A DNA stretch of 14,219 nt from Candidatus Peregrinibacteria bacterium CG_4_10_14_0_2_um_filter_43_11 (GCA_002792495.1 PFOK01000126.1:1-14219), one strand, 5' to 3'. Shown: positions 6,591 through 13,830, counted from the stretch's first letter. Notes: a model not told the origin generated them from the sequence alone. Program-made: numbers and translations.

Positions 6591-6649
6591 GTAAAGTAAT
6601 TATTAACTATTAAATAATAAAATTTTAAATCTTTAACTCATTTAAAAAT

Positions 6650-7708
6650 ATGGATACAAAAAAGACTGACGCCGTTAAAAACGCGCTCGCCCAGATCGAA
6701 AAGAATTTTGGTCAGGGAGCCATCATGAAGCTTGGAGATGCGTCTAAAGTAAAGGTGGAGACTATTTCTACCGGATCTATTTCATTGGATCAAGCCTTGG
6801 GAGGAGGAATCCCCAAAGGGCGCGTGATTGAAATTTTCGGACCTGAATCTTCGGGGAAAACTACTTTAGCCCTTCATGTGATTGCGGAAGCGCAGAAAAG
6901 GGGTGGAACGGCCGCTTTTATTGATGCTGAACACGCGCTGGATCCGGAATACGCCAAGCGAATTGGAGTGAATGTGGATGAACTGCTCATTTCTCAGCCC
7001 GATAATGGGGAACAAGCTCTGGAGATTGTGGAAACGTTAACACGCTCCGGTGGGATCGATGTGATTGTGGTGGATTCGGTCGCCGCTCTAACTCCCAAGG
7101 CGGAAATTGAGGGAATGATGGGGGATTCTCACATGGGACTGCAAGCGCGATTGATGAGTCAGGCCTTGAGAAAATTGACCTCTATTATTTCCAAAACGGG
7201 CACTTCTGTGATCTTCCTGAACCAATTGCGTATGAAGATTGGTGTCATGTTCGGAAATCCGGAGACAACCACGGGTGGTAACGCACTTAAATTTTACACC
7301 TCCGTCCGCCTGGACATTCGGGCTATTGATAAAATCGATGCCACAACGCCCGATGGCAAAGAAATAACCGGACGACGCGTTCGGGTTAAAGTGGTGAAGA
7401 ATAAAGTCGCACCTCCTTTTAAACAGGCTGAATTTGACATCATGTTCAACGAAGGGATTTCGAGATCGGGAGACCTTTTGGACACGGCCGTAAAATACAA
7501 TGTTGTCGCAAAATCCGGTGCTTTTTACACCTACAAAGTGACTAAAATCGGGCAAGGTAGGGAAAATGCCAAAGATTTTTTAAGAGCAAATTCCAAAGTA
7601 TATACCGACATTGAAAAGGAGCTGACGAGCCAAAAAGACTCGAAGGAGGTAGCGAGTAAACCCAAGACCGAAAAACCGGGGAAAACAGTGGAAGCTATTA
7701 TTGAGTAA
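6650..7708 (+). CDS. recA: Recombinase RecA
   Basis: DNA strand-exchange ATPase that coats single-stranded DNA, pairs it with homologous duplex and, where LexA exists, triggers its self-cleavage. The 352-residue protein is complete: polymerisation helix at the N-terminus, Walker A GPESSGKT at 64-71, the catalytic Glu in IDAEHALD (E94), Walker B DVIVVD at 137-142, loop L1 around EGMMGDSHMG (154-163), the allosteric Gln in FLNQLR (Q192), and DNA-binding loop L2 in GVMFGNPETTTGG (198-210). The C-terminal domain ends in a Lys/Glu-rich tail. The start ATG lies in an A/T-only leader with no Shine-Dalgarno, and I see no LexA-type box in the 47 bp between the right 9-nt array and the ATG. The neighbouring IVP element occupies the usual promoter region, so recA could be transcribed by read-through from it or from A/T-rich sequence at its edge. 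Confidence 0.98.
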   Translation: MDTKKTDAVKNALAQIEKNFGQGAIMKLGDASKVKVETISTGSISLDQALGGGIPKGRVIEIFGPESSGKTTLALHVIAEAQKRGGTAAFIDAEHALDPEYAKRIGVNVDELLISQPDNGEQALEIVETLTRSGGIDVIVVDSVAALTPKAEIEGMMGDSHMGLQARLMSQALRKLTSIISKTGTSVIFLNQLRMKIGVMFGNPETTTGGNALKFYTSVRLDIRAIDKIDATTPDGKEITGRRVRVKVVKNKVAPPFKQAEFDIMFNEGISRSGDLLDTAVKYNVVAKSGAFYTYKVTKIGQGRENAKDFLRANSKVYTDIEKELTSQKDSKEVASKPKTEKPGKTVEAIIE

Positions 7709-7727
7709 ATAGCCTAGACAGAGCATC

Positions 7728-7778
7728 AGTACAAAAAAAGATAGTGGTCTTTTAAATCACTAGCCCTTTTTTTGTGCT
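7728..7778 (+). terminator. Hairpin after recA
   Basis: AGTACAAAAAAAG (7728-7740) pairs with CTTTTTTTGTGCT (7766-7778), 12 pairs plus one G-U, and an inner stem TAGTG/CACTA (7742-7746 with 7758-7762) continues it. The T-run lies in the 3' arm. It starts 20 bp after the recA stop and probably ends the recA transcript. Confidence 0.5.
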
Positions 7779-7797
7779 AAAAAATCATTTTCATTTC

Positions 7798-7826
7798 TTG
7801 CCCCCCGTATTTTAAAAATGTACAAT
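7798..7826 (+). promoter_or_regulatory. Probable dnaB promoter
   Basis: TTGCCC (7798-7803), a 17-bp spacer and TACAAT (7821-7826, 5 of 6). The predicted leader is about 77 nt and contains a weak A/T hairpin (AAAAACAA at 7872-7879 with TTGTTTTT at 7886-7893) followed by a short T-run, which might attenuate transcription. Confidence 0.45.
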
Positions 7827-7909
7827 GCTTACACGCTCACTCAAGAAATGAATTCGGCAAAAAATAAACCCAAAAACAAAAAAAATTGTTTTTTTAATTG
7901 TCTCGGCTT

Positions 7910-9280
7910 ATGGCCACTCCCACCACTAAAATCCCCCCTCATAGCAAAGAAGCGGAACAGTCCGTGATCGGGTCGATTCTGATCGACAAGGATGCCATTA
8001 TTAAAATCATTGATTTGATCGCTATTGATGATTTTTATTATGACATTCATAAAATGATTTTTGAGGCGATGGCCGATTTGTACAATCGCCACGATCCTAT
8101 TGATTTGCTCACCCTCGCGAATTTACTGGAAGAACGTAAGCAAATTGAAGTGGTTGGCGGTCCCGCCTATCTGGCGGAACTCACTTCTGTGGTTCCTACC
8201 GCGACGCACGTGTTTCAGTACGCTCAAATTGTTAAAAATAAATCCATTCTACGTAAGATGATCAAGGCGGGAAATGTCATTCTCTCTTACGGTTATGACG
8301 AGGAAAAGGAAATTATCTATCTCTTGGAACAATCCGAAAAAGAAGTGTTTAATATTTCCCAGACTTTCCTGAAAGATCGTTTTGTTCATGTTCGGGATAT
8401 CATGAACAAACGCTTTGAAGAATTCACAGCGATTTCTAAAGACGAAGGAACAAGCAGAGGTGTGCCCACCGGCTATCATTCTCTCGACAAAATACTTTCC
8501 GGCTTACACCCTTCCGATTTGATCATCTTGGCCGCACGCCCCAGTATGGGAAAAACCGCCCTTGCCCTTTCTATCGCTCAAAAAGTGGCCATTGAAAATC
8601 CAAAAAAACGAACCGTGGGTATTTTTTCTTTGGAAATGTCCAAAGAGCAGTTAGTGGATCGTCTTTTCTGCTCTCTTCTTGCGATTGATTCAAGTAAATT
8701 GCAACAGGGGGGGCTAGAAGATAAGGATTTCGAGAATATGGGTCCTGTCATGGACAAACTGAACAATGCCCCCATTTTTATCGACGACTCCGTCGTTTCT
8801 TCAATTTCTGAACTGCGCGCGAAAGCGAGGCGATTGCAAATGGAACATGGTTTAGATCTTTTGATTGTGGATTATCTTCAGCTGATGAGCGGAAGCACAA
8901 GTGGTGGGGCTGTGATCAATCGCGTTCAGGAAATTTCTGAAATTTCGCGCGCGCTCAAAGCGCTTGGACGTGAACTCCGTATCCCCATTTTGGCACTTTC
9001 TCAGCTTTCCCGCGCGGTGGAATTGCGCAATCCAAAAATCCCCCAACTTTCTGATCTGCGTGAATCGGGTTCCATTGAGCAAGACGCTGATGTGGTTCTA
9101 ATGCTTTACCGCAAAGATTACTACGAAGAAAACCTAACCGAAGAAGAAAAGGGTATTACCGAAGTGTACATTCGCAAACACCGCAATGGCCCTGTCGGAA
9201 AAGTTCAACTTCGTTTTGACAGCACTCAGATGCGTTTTTACGATATTGACCGCCGTCAAATGATTGAAGACATGGATTGA
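7910..9280 (+). CDS. dnaB: Replicative DNA helicase DnaB
   Basis: Hexameric helicase that unwinds the replication fork on the lagging-strand template, loaded at the origin and bound by primase. The 456-residue product has the N-terminal primase-binding domain (KIPPHSKEAEQSVIGSILID from residue 7), a linker helix near 160-190, then the RecA-like motor: Walker A ARPSMGKT at 209-216, FSLEMSKEQL at 239-248, Walker B LLIVDYLQL with D321, motif H3 LSQLSR at 363-368, and H4 SDLRESGSIEQDADVV at 381-396. KHRNGPVG near 423-430 carries the arginine finger. No intein interrupts these sites. The start chosen is ATG at 7910, giving MATPTTKIPPHS, which matches the family; an in-frame TTG at 7898 would add only four residues. 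Stop is TGA. No Shine-Dalgarno is visible. Confidence 0.97.
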   Translation: MATPTTKIPPHSKEAEQSVIGSILIDKDAIIKIIDLIAIDDFYYDIHKMIFEAMADLYNRHDPIDLLTLANLLEERKQIEVVGGPAYLAELTSVVPTATHVFQYAQIVKNKSILRKMIKAGNVILSYGYDEEKEIIYLLEQSEKEVFNISQTFLKDRFVHVRDIMNKRFEEFTAISKDEGTSRGVPTGYHSLDKILSGLHPSDLIILAARPSMGKTALALSIAQKVAIENPKKRTVGIFSLEMSKEQLVDRLFCSLLAIDSSKLQQGGLEDKDFENMGPVMDKLNNAPIFIDDSVVSSISELRAKARRLQMEHGLDLLIVDYLQLMSGSTSGGAVINRVQEISEISRALKALGRELRIPILALSQLSRAVELRNPKIPQLSDLRESGSIEQDADVVLMLYRKDYYEENLTEEEKGITEVYIRKHRNGPVGKVQLRFDSTQMRFYDIDRRQMIEDMD

Positions 9281-9366
9281 TCCAGACAAATACCTTGAGA
9301 ATTAGACATTGAATCGCGTTCGCTATATATTAACTGTAATTTGAATTATTTTTTGATTTTTTCAAC

Positions 9367-10410
9367 ATGAATCAGGTTCCTCAGCTCATTACGATCTTTG
9401 GTTGGTCGACTTTGGCTTTTGTGATCACCCTTGTCTTAACTCCTATTTTTCTGAAACTGGTTACAAAATTTAAACTGGGGAAACAAATCCGTGAAGAATC
9501 CATCGATGGAAAAGCAGCCACCTTTTTTCGGGAAATGCACGCGAAAAAAAGCGGTACACCCACTATGGGAGGAGTGATCATGTGGGGGTCTGTGGTTCTC
9601 ACGATTTTGATCTCCCGGCTGCTTGCGTTTTTAGGATGGATCCCCAAATCACTGCTTGATCGCGGAGAAGTGTATTTACCCCTATTCACGCTGATGGCCG
9701 TCGGGATATTGGGGGCTGTAGATGATTTTTTCAATATCAAACGGATCGGCAAGAAAAAAGGAATTGAAGCCAAGCCGAAATTTTTGTTCCTGATGTTTTT
9801 TGCTATTATCGGGGCCTGGTGGTTTTACTCTAAACTCGGTTTTTCGAGCATTCACATTCCCCATTTGGGCGATTTTGAGATTGGGATGTGGTACATCCCC
9901 CTCTTCATTCTCGTGATTGTATCGACAGCCAACGCGGTTAATATTACGGACGGGCTCGATGGATTGGCCGGAGGATTACTCATTTTGGCCTTCATGGCCT
10001 TTGGCGCGATCGCCTTTGCTAAAGGTCTACTGATTTTATCAATTTTCTGTGGTTTGCTCATCGGCACTCTGATGGCCTTTTTATGGCACAATGTTCCACC
10101 CGCGCTCTTTTACATGGGCGATACGGGGTCATTGGCTTATGGCGCTACTTTGGGGGTGATCGCGATGATGACGGACTCTTTGGTCGTACTTTTGATCGTC
10201 GGATTTGTGTTCATTTTTGAGACACTTTCCGTGATCATTCAACTCACTTCCAAAAAACTCTTCAAAAGAAAAGTTTTCTTGATCGCCCCAATTCATCATC
10301 ATTTTGAGAAAAAAGGATGGGGTGAAGCCAAAATCACCATGCGTTTTTGGATTATAGGCGCTTTTTTTGGCGTTGTTGGATTGATTATCGGGTTGATTGG
10401 GATGGGATAA
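9367..10410 (+). CDS. mraY: Phospho-N-acetylmuramoyl-pentapeptide transferase (MraY)
   Basis: Integral membrane enzyme that moves phospho-MurNAc-pentapeptide from UDP to undecaprenyl phosphate, making lipid I, the first membrane step of peptidoglycan synthesis. The 347-residue protein has about ten hydrophobic helices and all the diagnostic sites: GTPTMGG at 63-69, the acidic pair D119-D120 in VDDFFNIKR, NAVNITDGLDGLAGG at 189-203 with D195, FYMGDTGS at 248-255 with D252, and the histidine motif PIHHHFEKKGW (H310-H312). Length is close to the usual 350-360. The gene is not in a division/cell-wall cluster: it follows dnaB by 86 bp and is followed by a 381-bp repeat-rich spacer and virB4. The start ATG follows TTTTTTCAAC, no Shine-Dalgarno. 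Its presence implies a peptidoglycan wall. Confidence 0.97.
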   Translation: MNQVPQLITIFGWSTLAFVITLVLTPIFLKLVTKFKLGKQIREESIDGKAATFFREMHAKKSGTPTMGGVIMWGSVVLTILISRLLAFLGWIPKSLLDRGEVYLPLFTLMAVGILGAVDDFFNIKRIGKKKGIEAKPKFLFLMFFAIIGAWWFYSKLGFSSIHIPHLGDFEIGMWYIPLFILVIVSTANAVNITDGLDGLAGGLLILAFMAFGAIAFAKGLLILSIFCGLLIGTLMAFLWHNVPPALFYMGDTGSLAYGATLGVIAMMTDSLVVLLIVGFVFIFETLSVIIQLTSKKLFKRKVFLIAPIHHHFEKKGWGEAKITMRFWIIGAFFGVVGLIIGLIGMG

Positions 10411-10415
10411 CTGTC

Positions 10416-10477
10416 TAAATTGCTCTAATCAACCTAATTCCTGCCTGCCGGTAGGCAGGTTTAATTGCACTAAAGCA
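10416..10477 (+). repeat. Degenerate 9-nt repeat array related to the IVP arrays
   Basis: Units TAAATTGCTC (10416-10425), TAATCAACC (10426-10434), TAATTC (10435-10440), then, after the C/G palindrome, TAATTGCAC (about 10462-10470) and TAAAGCAC. TAATTGCAC also occurs exactly at 6109-6117, and ATCAACCTAATT is shared with 6093-6104. The palindrome at 10440-10459 interrupts the array as if inserted in it. Confidence 0.65.
10440..10459. repeat. C/G-rich 20-bp palindrome
   Basis: CCTGCCTGCCGGTAGGCAGG, self-complementary except for one G-T pair. It stands out in an A/T-rich spacer. Similar CCTGCCTRCCGG palindromes recur between genes in CPR genomes as I remember them; no search was made. Confidence 0.7.
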
Positions 10478-10478
10478 C

Positions 10479-10494
10479 GTCATTCATGAATGAC
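10479..10494. repeat. Perfect 16-bp palindrome
   Basis: GTCATTCATGAATGAC reads the same on both strands. It could be an operator for a dimeric regulator or part of a small repeat element; it lies about 270 bp before the virB4 promoter, which is far for an operator. Confidence 0.65.
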
Positions 10495-10551
10495 TGTACT
10501 AAAAAATTACCACAATCCAAAAGAATCCTAAAAACTTAAGCTCTAATATCT

Positions 10552-10678
10552 AAATCCTAAATTCTAAACAAATTTAAAATCTGCCCGATTTTCAAAACAA
10601 ATATCAAATTTCCAATTACGATACTGATTTTAATCATTGTTATTTTGATCATTCGGTATTGTTTAGAATTTAGGATTT
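10552..10678. repeat. MITE-like element with 20-bp inverted ends
   Basis: AAATCCTAAATTCTAAACAA at 10552-10571 is the exact reverse complement of 10659-10678. The interior (87 bp) is itself partly self-complementary (TCAAAACAAATATCA against TGTTATTTTGAT), so the whole unit could fold into one long hairpin. No open frame is present. TAAATCCTAAATTCTAAA-type strings are, to my recollection, common next to IVP-family genes in environmental genomes, which would tie this element to the one at 6100-6602. Confidence 0.7.
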
Positions 10679-10739
10679 GTGTTTTTGGATTTATTTAGAT
10701 CAATTAGAAATTCAAAAGGGGGTTCTGGGGGTAAAAGCC

Positions 10740-10768
10740 TTGTTTTTTAGTCGTTTTTTTGGTATAAT
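10740..10768 (+). promoter_or_regulatory. Extended -10 promoter of virB4
   Basis: TTGTTT (10740-10745), a 17-bp spacer ending in TGG, and a perfect TATAAT (10763-10768). The predicted start near 10775 gives a leader of about 17 nt without a Shine-Dalgarno. The TGGTATAAT core is identical to that of nadK. Confidence 0.7.
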
Positions 10769-10791
10769 ATAGAGATTGAATAAGTTGTTTT

Positions 10792-12933
10792 ATGCAAAGA
10801 CCAAAATCAATTCATCGTCTAATGAGCAAAAGAAGGGCATTTATTTATCAAAATGACTCTGTAGAACCCGTCGTTTTGCAGTCACAATCGGATGAACAAA
10901 CACCCCCTCCTGTCATTCCTGCTAATTTGAAACAAAAAAATCCACTCACCGCAGAAAACCCGCATGTGGTTTTTGATCCAGCCCATAAGCCTGAGCAAAA
11001 ACAGGGGAAAATGGGAGTTTTTAAACGTCTTAAAGAAATGCTATTCCCCGGCAATTATCACGCTCAAAAACCGTCCTCTTCACATCCCGCAGCAACACCC
11101 AAAACGCCGGCGGATTATAAGGAGAGCACGTCAAAAAGTGAAATCCAACAAGTCAAGGAGGCTGAAAAAATTTATAAACAGGGATTGGCAACCATTAAAG
11201 ATTTGATGGCCCCCTCTTCCATGGAATTCATGGTGGATAAAATGCGTTTGAGTGGCACTTATGCCAAAAGCTTTTTCGTCTATTCGTACCCACGTTATAT
11301 CGAAGCCAATTGGCTTTCTCCGGTCATTAATTTTGACGTGACTATGGATATATCCATGTTTGTTTATCCGACCAGCAGTGCCAAAATCATGAAGTTTTTG
11401 AAAAATAAAGTGGCGCAAATCCAATCCAGTATGCGTATAGAGGCGGAAAAAGGAATGGTTTCGGATCCGGCTCTGGAGACAGCTCTTCAGGATGCGGAGG
11501 AATTGCGTCGCAATATTCAACGCGGTGAAGAAAAGTTCTTTCAGTACGCGCTGTATTTTACAATCTATGCGGACGATGAGGATAAGCTCAAAAAAATACA
11601 AACCCGCCTTGAGAGCACATTAGGAGGAAAACTCGTGCTCACCAAAAGCGCTGACATGCAGATGGAGCATGGCTTTAATTCCACCCTACCCCTTGCTATG
11701 GATGAAATGGAGGTCGCGCGGAACATGAATACCAGCCCTCTTTCTACCACATTCCCGTTTACCTCATCAGATCTTACCTCGAATGAGGGGATTTTGTATG
11801 GAATCAACCGGCACAATGATAGTTTGATTATTTTCGACCGCTTCAGTTTGGAAAACGCGAATTCGGTTGTATTCGCTAAGTCCGGTGCCGGTAAATCGTA
11901 TGCCGTAAAATTAGAAGTTTTAAGATCGATGATGCTCGGAACCGATGTGATTATTATTGATCCGGAAAATGAATATGAAGCGCTGGCCGATACGGTCGGC
12001 GGAACCTATTTACGCGTTTCACTCAATTCCGATCAGCGTATCAATCCTTTTGATCTGGCATTGCCTGTGGATATGGATATGAACGATCAAAAACCCGGAG
12101 AATTGCTTCGAACAAACATCATCACACTTCACGGACTGCTCAACCTCATGCTGGGCAAACTCAGCCCGGAAAAGGAGGGACTGATGGATAAGGCTCTTAT
12201 CGATACTTACGCGCTCAAGGGAATCACGATGGAAACCCGGAATCCGGCTGAAATGGAACCCCCAACGATGGAAGATCTGTACGATATTTTGAACAACATG
12301 CGAGGAGCCGAAAATTTGGCTCAACGTCTTCAAAAATACACTATCGGAACGTTTTCCGGGCTATTCAATAAACCGACCAATGTTAATCTTAAAACAGGCT
12401 TGGTAGTATTTTGTATTCGGGATCTTGAAGATTCCCTGAGACCGATTGCCATGTATATTATTTTGAATTACATTTGGAGCCGTGTCCGTTCGGAATTAAA
12501 AAAACGCCTGTTGATTATTGATGAGGCTTGGACCATGATGCAACATGAAGATAGTGCACGATTTTTGTATGGACTCGTTAAACGTGCCCGTAAATATTAT
12601 TTGGGAATCACCACTATTACGCAGGATGTGGAAGATTTTGTGAACTCCGATTATGGTCGGCCAATCATTACGAATTCCTCTTTACAGCTTTTATTAAAAC
12701 AGGCCCCCAGCGCCACCGACGCGCTAACGAAAATTTTTAACCTTACGGAAGGCGAAAAATACTTATTGCTCAACGCGGGGGTGGGCCAAGGCTTGTTTTT
12801 TGCCGGCCTCAAGCACGTCGCGATTCAGATTATCGCAAGTTACAGCGAAGATAAAATCATTACCACGAACCCGGAGGACATCCTGAAGCAACGACAAGTG
12901 ACCAATGATTTGGCACTTGAGCCCAAAAAATAA
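10792..12933 (+). CDS. VirB4/TraC-like type IV secretion ATPase
   Basis: Hexameric AAA-type (HerA/FtsK superfamily) ATPase that powers type IV secretion, conjugation or type IV-pilus-like DNA transfer machines from the inner face of the membrane. The 713-residue protein starts with about 120 Pro/Gln/Ser-rich, probably disordered residues, then a VirB4 N-terminal domain (about 125-320), followed by the motor: Walker A AKSGAGKS at 362-369, IIIDPENEYEAL at 387-398, INPFDL at 417-422, Walker B LLIIDEAW at 573-580 with D577/E578, and the sensor TITQD at 608-612. The C-terminus is YSEDKI...NPEDIL as in other CPR copies. It lies alone: no VirB6, pilin or coupling protein gene is adjacent in this window. 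Start is ATG 10792, supported by the promoter 24 bp upstream. The specific machine it drives cannot be told. Confidence 0.93.
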   Translation: MQRPKSIHRLMSKRRAFIYQNDSVEPVVLQSQSDEQTPPPVIPANLKQKNPLTAENPHVVFDPAHKPEQKQGKMGVFKRLKEMLFPGNYHAQKPSSSHPAATPKTPADYKESTSKSEIQQVKEAEKIYKQGLATIKDLMAPSSMEFMVDKMRLSGTYAKSFFVYSYPRYIEANWLSPVINFDVTMDISMFVYPTSSAKIMKFLKNKVAQIQSSMRIEAEKGMVSDPALETALQDAEELRRNIQRGEEKFFQYALYFTIYADDEDKLKKIQTRLESTLGGKLVLTKSADMQMEHGFNSTLPLAMDEMEVARNMNTSPLSTTFPFTSSDLTSNEGILYGINRHNDSLIIFDRFSLENANSVVFAKSGAGKSYAVKLEVLRSMMLGTDVIIIDPENEYEALADTVGGTYLRVSLNSDQRINPFDLALPVDMDMNDQKPGELLRTNIITLHGLLNLMLGKLSPEKEGLMDKALIDTYALKGITMETRNPAEMEPPTMEDLYDILNNMRGAENLAQRLQKYTIGTFSGLFNKPTNVNLKTGLVVFCIRDLEDSLRPIAMYIILNYIWSRVRSELKKRLLIIDEAWTMMQHEDSARFLYGLVKRARKYYLGITTITQDVEDFVNSDYGRPIITNSSLQLLLKQAPSATDALTKIFNLTEGEKYLLLNAGVGQGLFFAGLKHVAIQIIASYSEDKIITTNPEDILKQRQVTNDLALEPKK

Positions 12934-13031
12934 ATCACTACAATAGTGTGACTGTAATCTACATTACATATTTCTAAATAGTGACGTGTTATTATTAAAG
13001 ATACTATTTTTATTTTTTAATAAATTTCATC
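12934..13031 (+). other. virB4-peroxiredoxin spacer
   Basis: A 98-bp A/T-rich spacer. A short hairpin CACTA-CAA-TAGTG (12936-12948) follows the virB4 stop directly but has no T-tract. A loose promoter match (GTGACG at 12981, TACTAT at 13002, 15-bp spacer) precedes the peroxiredoxin gene. Confidence 0.3.
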
Positions 13032-13574
13032 ATGAATGTTTGTGAAAATTGCCAGGCAAGTTTGCAGATAGGGAAAATGGTCCCCGATTTTACTTTGGAG
13101 TCTTACACTCAAGGCATCTTTAAAAAAATATCCCTGAGTGATTATAGGGGTAAGTGGGTGCTTCTCTTCTTTTATCCGCTCGACTTCACTTTTGTTTGTC
13201 CAACAGAAATTTTAGAACTCTCCAGTGATTCCAAAGGTTTTGAAGACATCAATACTCAGATTTTAACCGTGAGTGTGGATAGCGTTTACTCTCATCAGGC
13301 CTGGTGCAAGGAGATCGGAGATCTTAATTTTCCCATGCTCTCTGATTTGAACAAAGAGGTGAGCCGACAATATGACTGTTTACATCCCGAAGGAATGTCT
13401 CTTCGGGGGGCATTTGTTATCGATCCGGATGGTGTTTTACAGGCAAAAACAGTCCATAATTTATCGGTAGGAAGGAATACCGGTGAACTTAAACGTGTGA
13501 TTCACGCGTTTCAGACGGGGGAATTATGTCCTGTGAACTGGGAAAAAGGAAAAAAGACCTTAGGAAAAAGTTAA
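13032..13574 (+). CDS. 2-Cys peroxiredoxin (AhpC/Prx1 type)
   Basis: Thiol peroxidase that reduces hydrogen peroxide, organic peroxides and peroxynitrite. The 180-residue protein has the active-site block YPLDFTFVCPTE (48-59) with peroxidatic Cys56, the conserved Pro49 and Thr53, Arg125 in SLRGAF, and a C-terminal resolving Cys166 in GELCPVNWEKG, which makes it a typical 2-Cys enzyme. The order VDSVYSHQAW ... FPMLSDLNKEVSRQYDCL ... GAFVIDPDGVLQAKTVHNLSVGRN is that of the Prx1/AhpC group. It has an N-terminal MNVCENC extension with a CxxC pair (C4, C7) and further cysteines C92 and C116 that typical members lack. No reductase gene (AhpF or thioredoxin) is next to it. The ATG follows TTTCATC, no Shine-Dalgarno. 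A strong bidirectional terminator follows. Confidence 0.96.
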   Translation: MNVCENCQASLQIGKMVPDFTLESYTQGIFKKISLSDYRGKWVLLFFYPLDFTFVCPTEILELSSDSKGFEDINTQILTVSVDSVYSHQAWCKEIGDLNFPMLSDLNKEVSRQYDCLHPEGMSLRGAFVIDPDGVLQAKTVHNLSVGRNTGELKRVIHAFQTGELCPVNWEKGKKTLGKS

Positions 13575-13595
13575 GAAGCAAAAAATAAACACCTT

Positions 13596-13629
13596 AAAAA
13601 ACCCGCCAACACCTGTTGGCGGGTTTTTT
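13596..13629. terminator. Bidirectional intrinsic terminator
   Basis: A perfect 16-bp inverted repeat, AAAAAACCCGCCAACA (13596-13611) and its complement (13614-13629), with a C/G core of CCCGCCAACA and T-runs on both strands. It ends the peroxiredoxin transcript on the plus strand and the acidic-protein transcript on the minus strand, whose stop codon lies only 3 bp away. Confidence 0.92.
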
Positions 13630-13631
13630 GT

Positions 13632-13808
13632 TTACCAATCGGTATCTTCTTCTTCATCTGAATCGTCACTATTCTCACCATCTTCATCTTCTATATCGTC
13701 TAAATCCATATCATCATCTAAATCCATATTTTCTGTGTCATCGCTATCATCGTCGTTAAACCCAGATCCAAGATTCTTATCATCATCGTCGTCATAATAA
13801 TAATTCAT
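13632..13808 (-). CDS. Small, extremely acidic protein (58 aa)
   Basis: An intact 58-codon frame ATG to TAA. The product starts MNYYYDDDDDKNLGSGFNDD and ends SDEEEDTDW. By my count 31 of 58 residues are Asp or Glu and only one is Lys, so the net charge is about -30. A DNA-level repeat encodes MDLDDDMDLDD. It is too short and biased for family assignment and is probably disordered. It lies 22 bp downstream of a lysine-rich gene of nearly opposite charge and shares its strand, so a partner or chaperone role for that protein, or DNA mimicry, is a reasonable inference. The frame continues right up to the shared terminator, which supports its being a real gene. Upstream is TATAACGTAATTGTAATTCT, A/T-rich, no Shine-Dalgarno. 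Confidence 0.7.
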   Translation of the reverse strand: MNYYYDDDDDKNLGSGFNDDDSDDTENMDLDDDMDLDDIEDEDGENSDDSDEEEDTDW

Positions 13809-13830
13809 AGAATTACAATTACGTTATAAA

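Larger units (their letters stand above)
10411..10791. other. Repeat-rich non-coding spacer between mraY and virB4
   Basis: This 381-bp stretch has no credible gene. From left to right it contains 9-nt units like those around the IVP gene, a C/G-rich palindrome, one more unit, a perfect 16-bp palindrome, a 20-bp inverted repeat enclosing 87 bp, one inverted 9-nt unit (GATCAATTA at 10698-10706), a G-rich stretch (GGGGGTTCTGGGGGT) and the virB4 promoter. The ordered inverted motifs suggest a gene-less derivative of the IVP element or nested small mobile repeats. Confidence 0.7.

Noticed and set aside
6100..6602. Possible CRISPR array or diversity-generating retroelement because of repeats plus an Avd-like protein
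   Set aside because: The units are 9 nt in direct tandem without spacers, no Cas genes exist, and there is no reverse transcriptase or template/variable repeat pair in the window.
7226..7250. RecA loop reading NQLRMKIGVMFG with Met after Arg
   Set aside because: Many RecA proteins have Glu there, but E. coli RecA also has RMKIGVMFG, so it is normal variation.
7898..7909. TTG start adding MSRL to DnaB
   Set aside because: The ATG at 7910 gives the family-typical N-terminus and nothing supports the upstream TTG.
4745..9280. Alternative genetic code with TGA as glycine
   Set aside because: TGA ends the glycosyltransferase, the acidic-tail protein and DnaB at natural family ends, and no in-frame TGA interrupts any conserved gene; Gly is encoded by GGN.
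10711..10735. G-quadruplex in the G-rich stretch before virB4
   Set aside because: Only two real G-runs (GGGGG twice) are present, too few for an intramolecular quadruplex.
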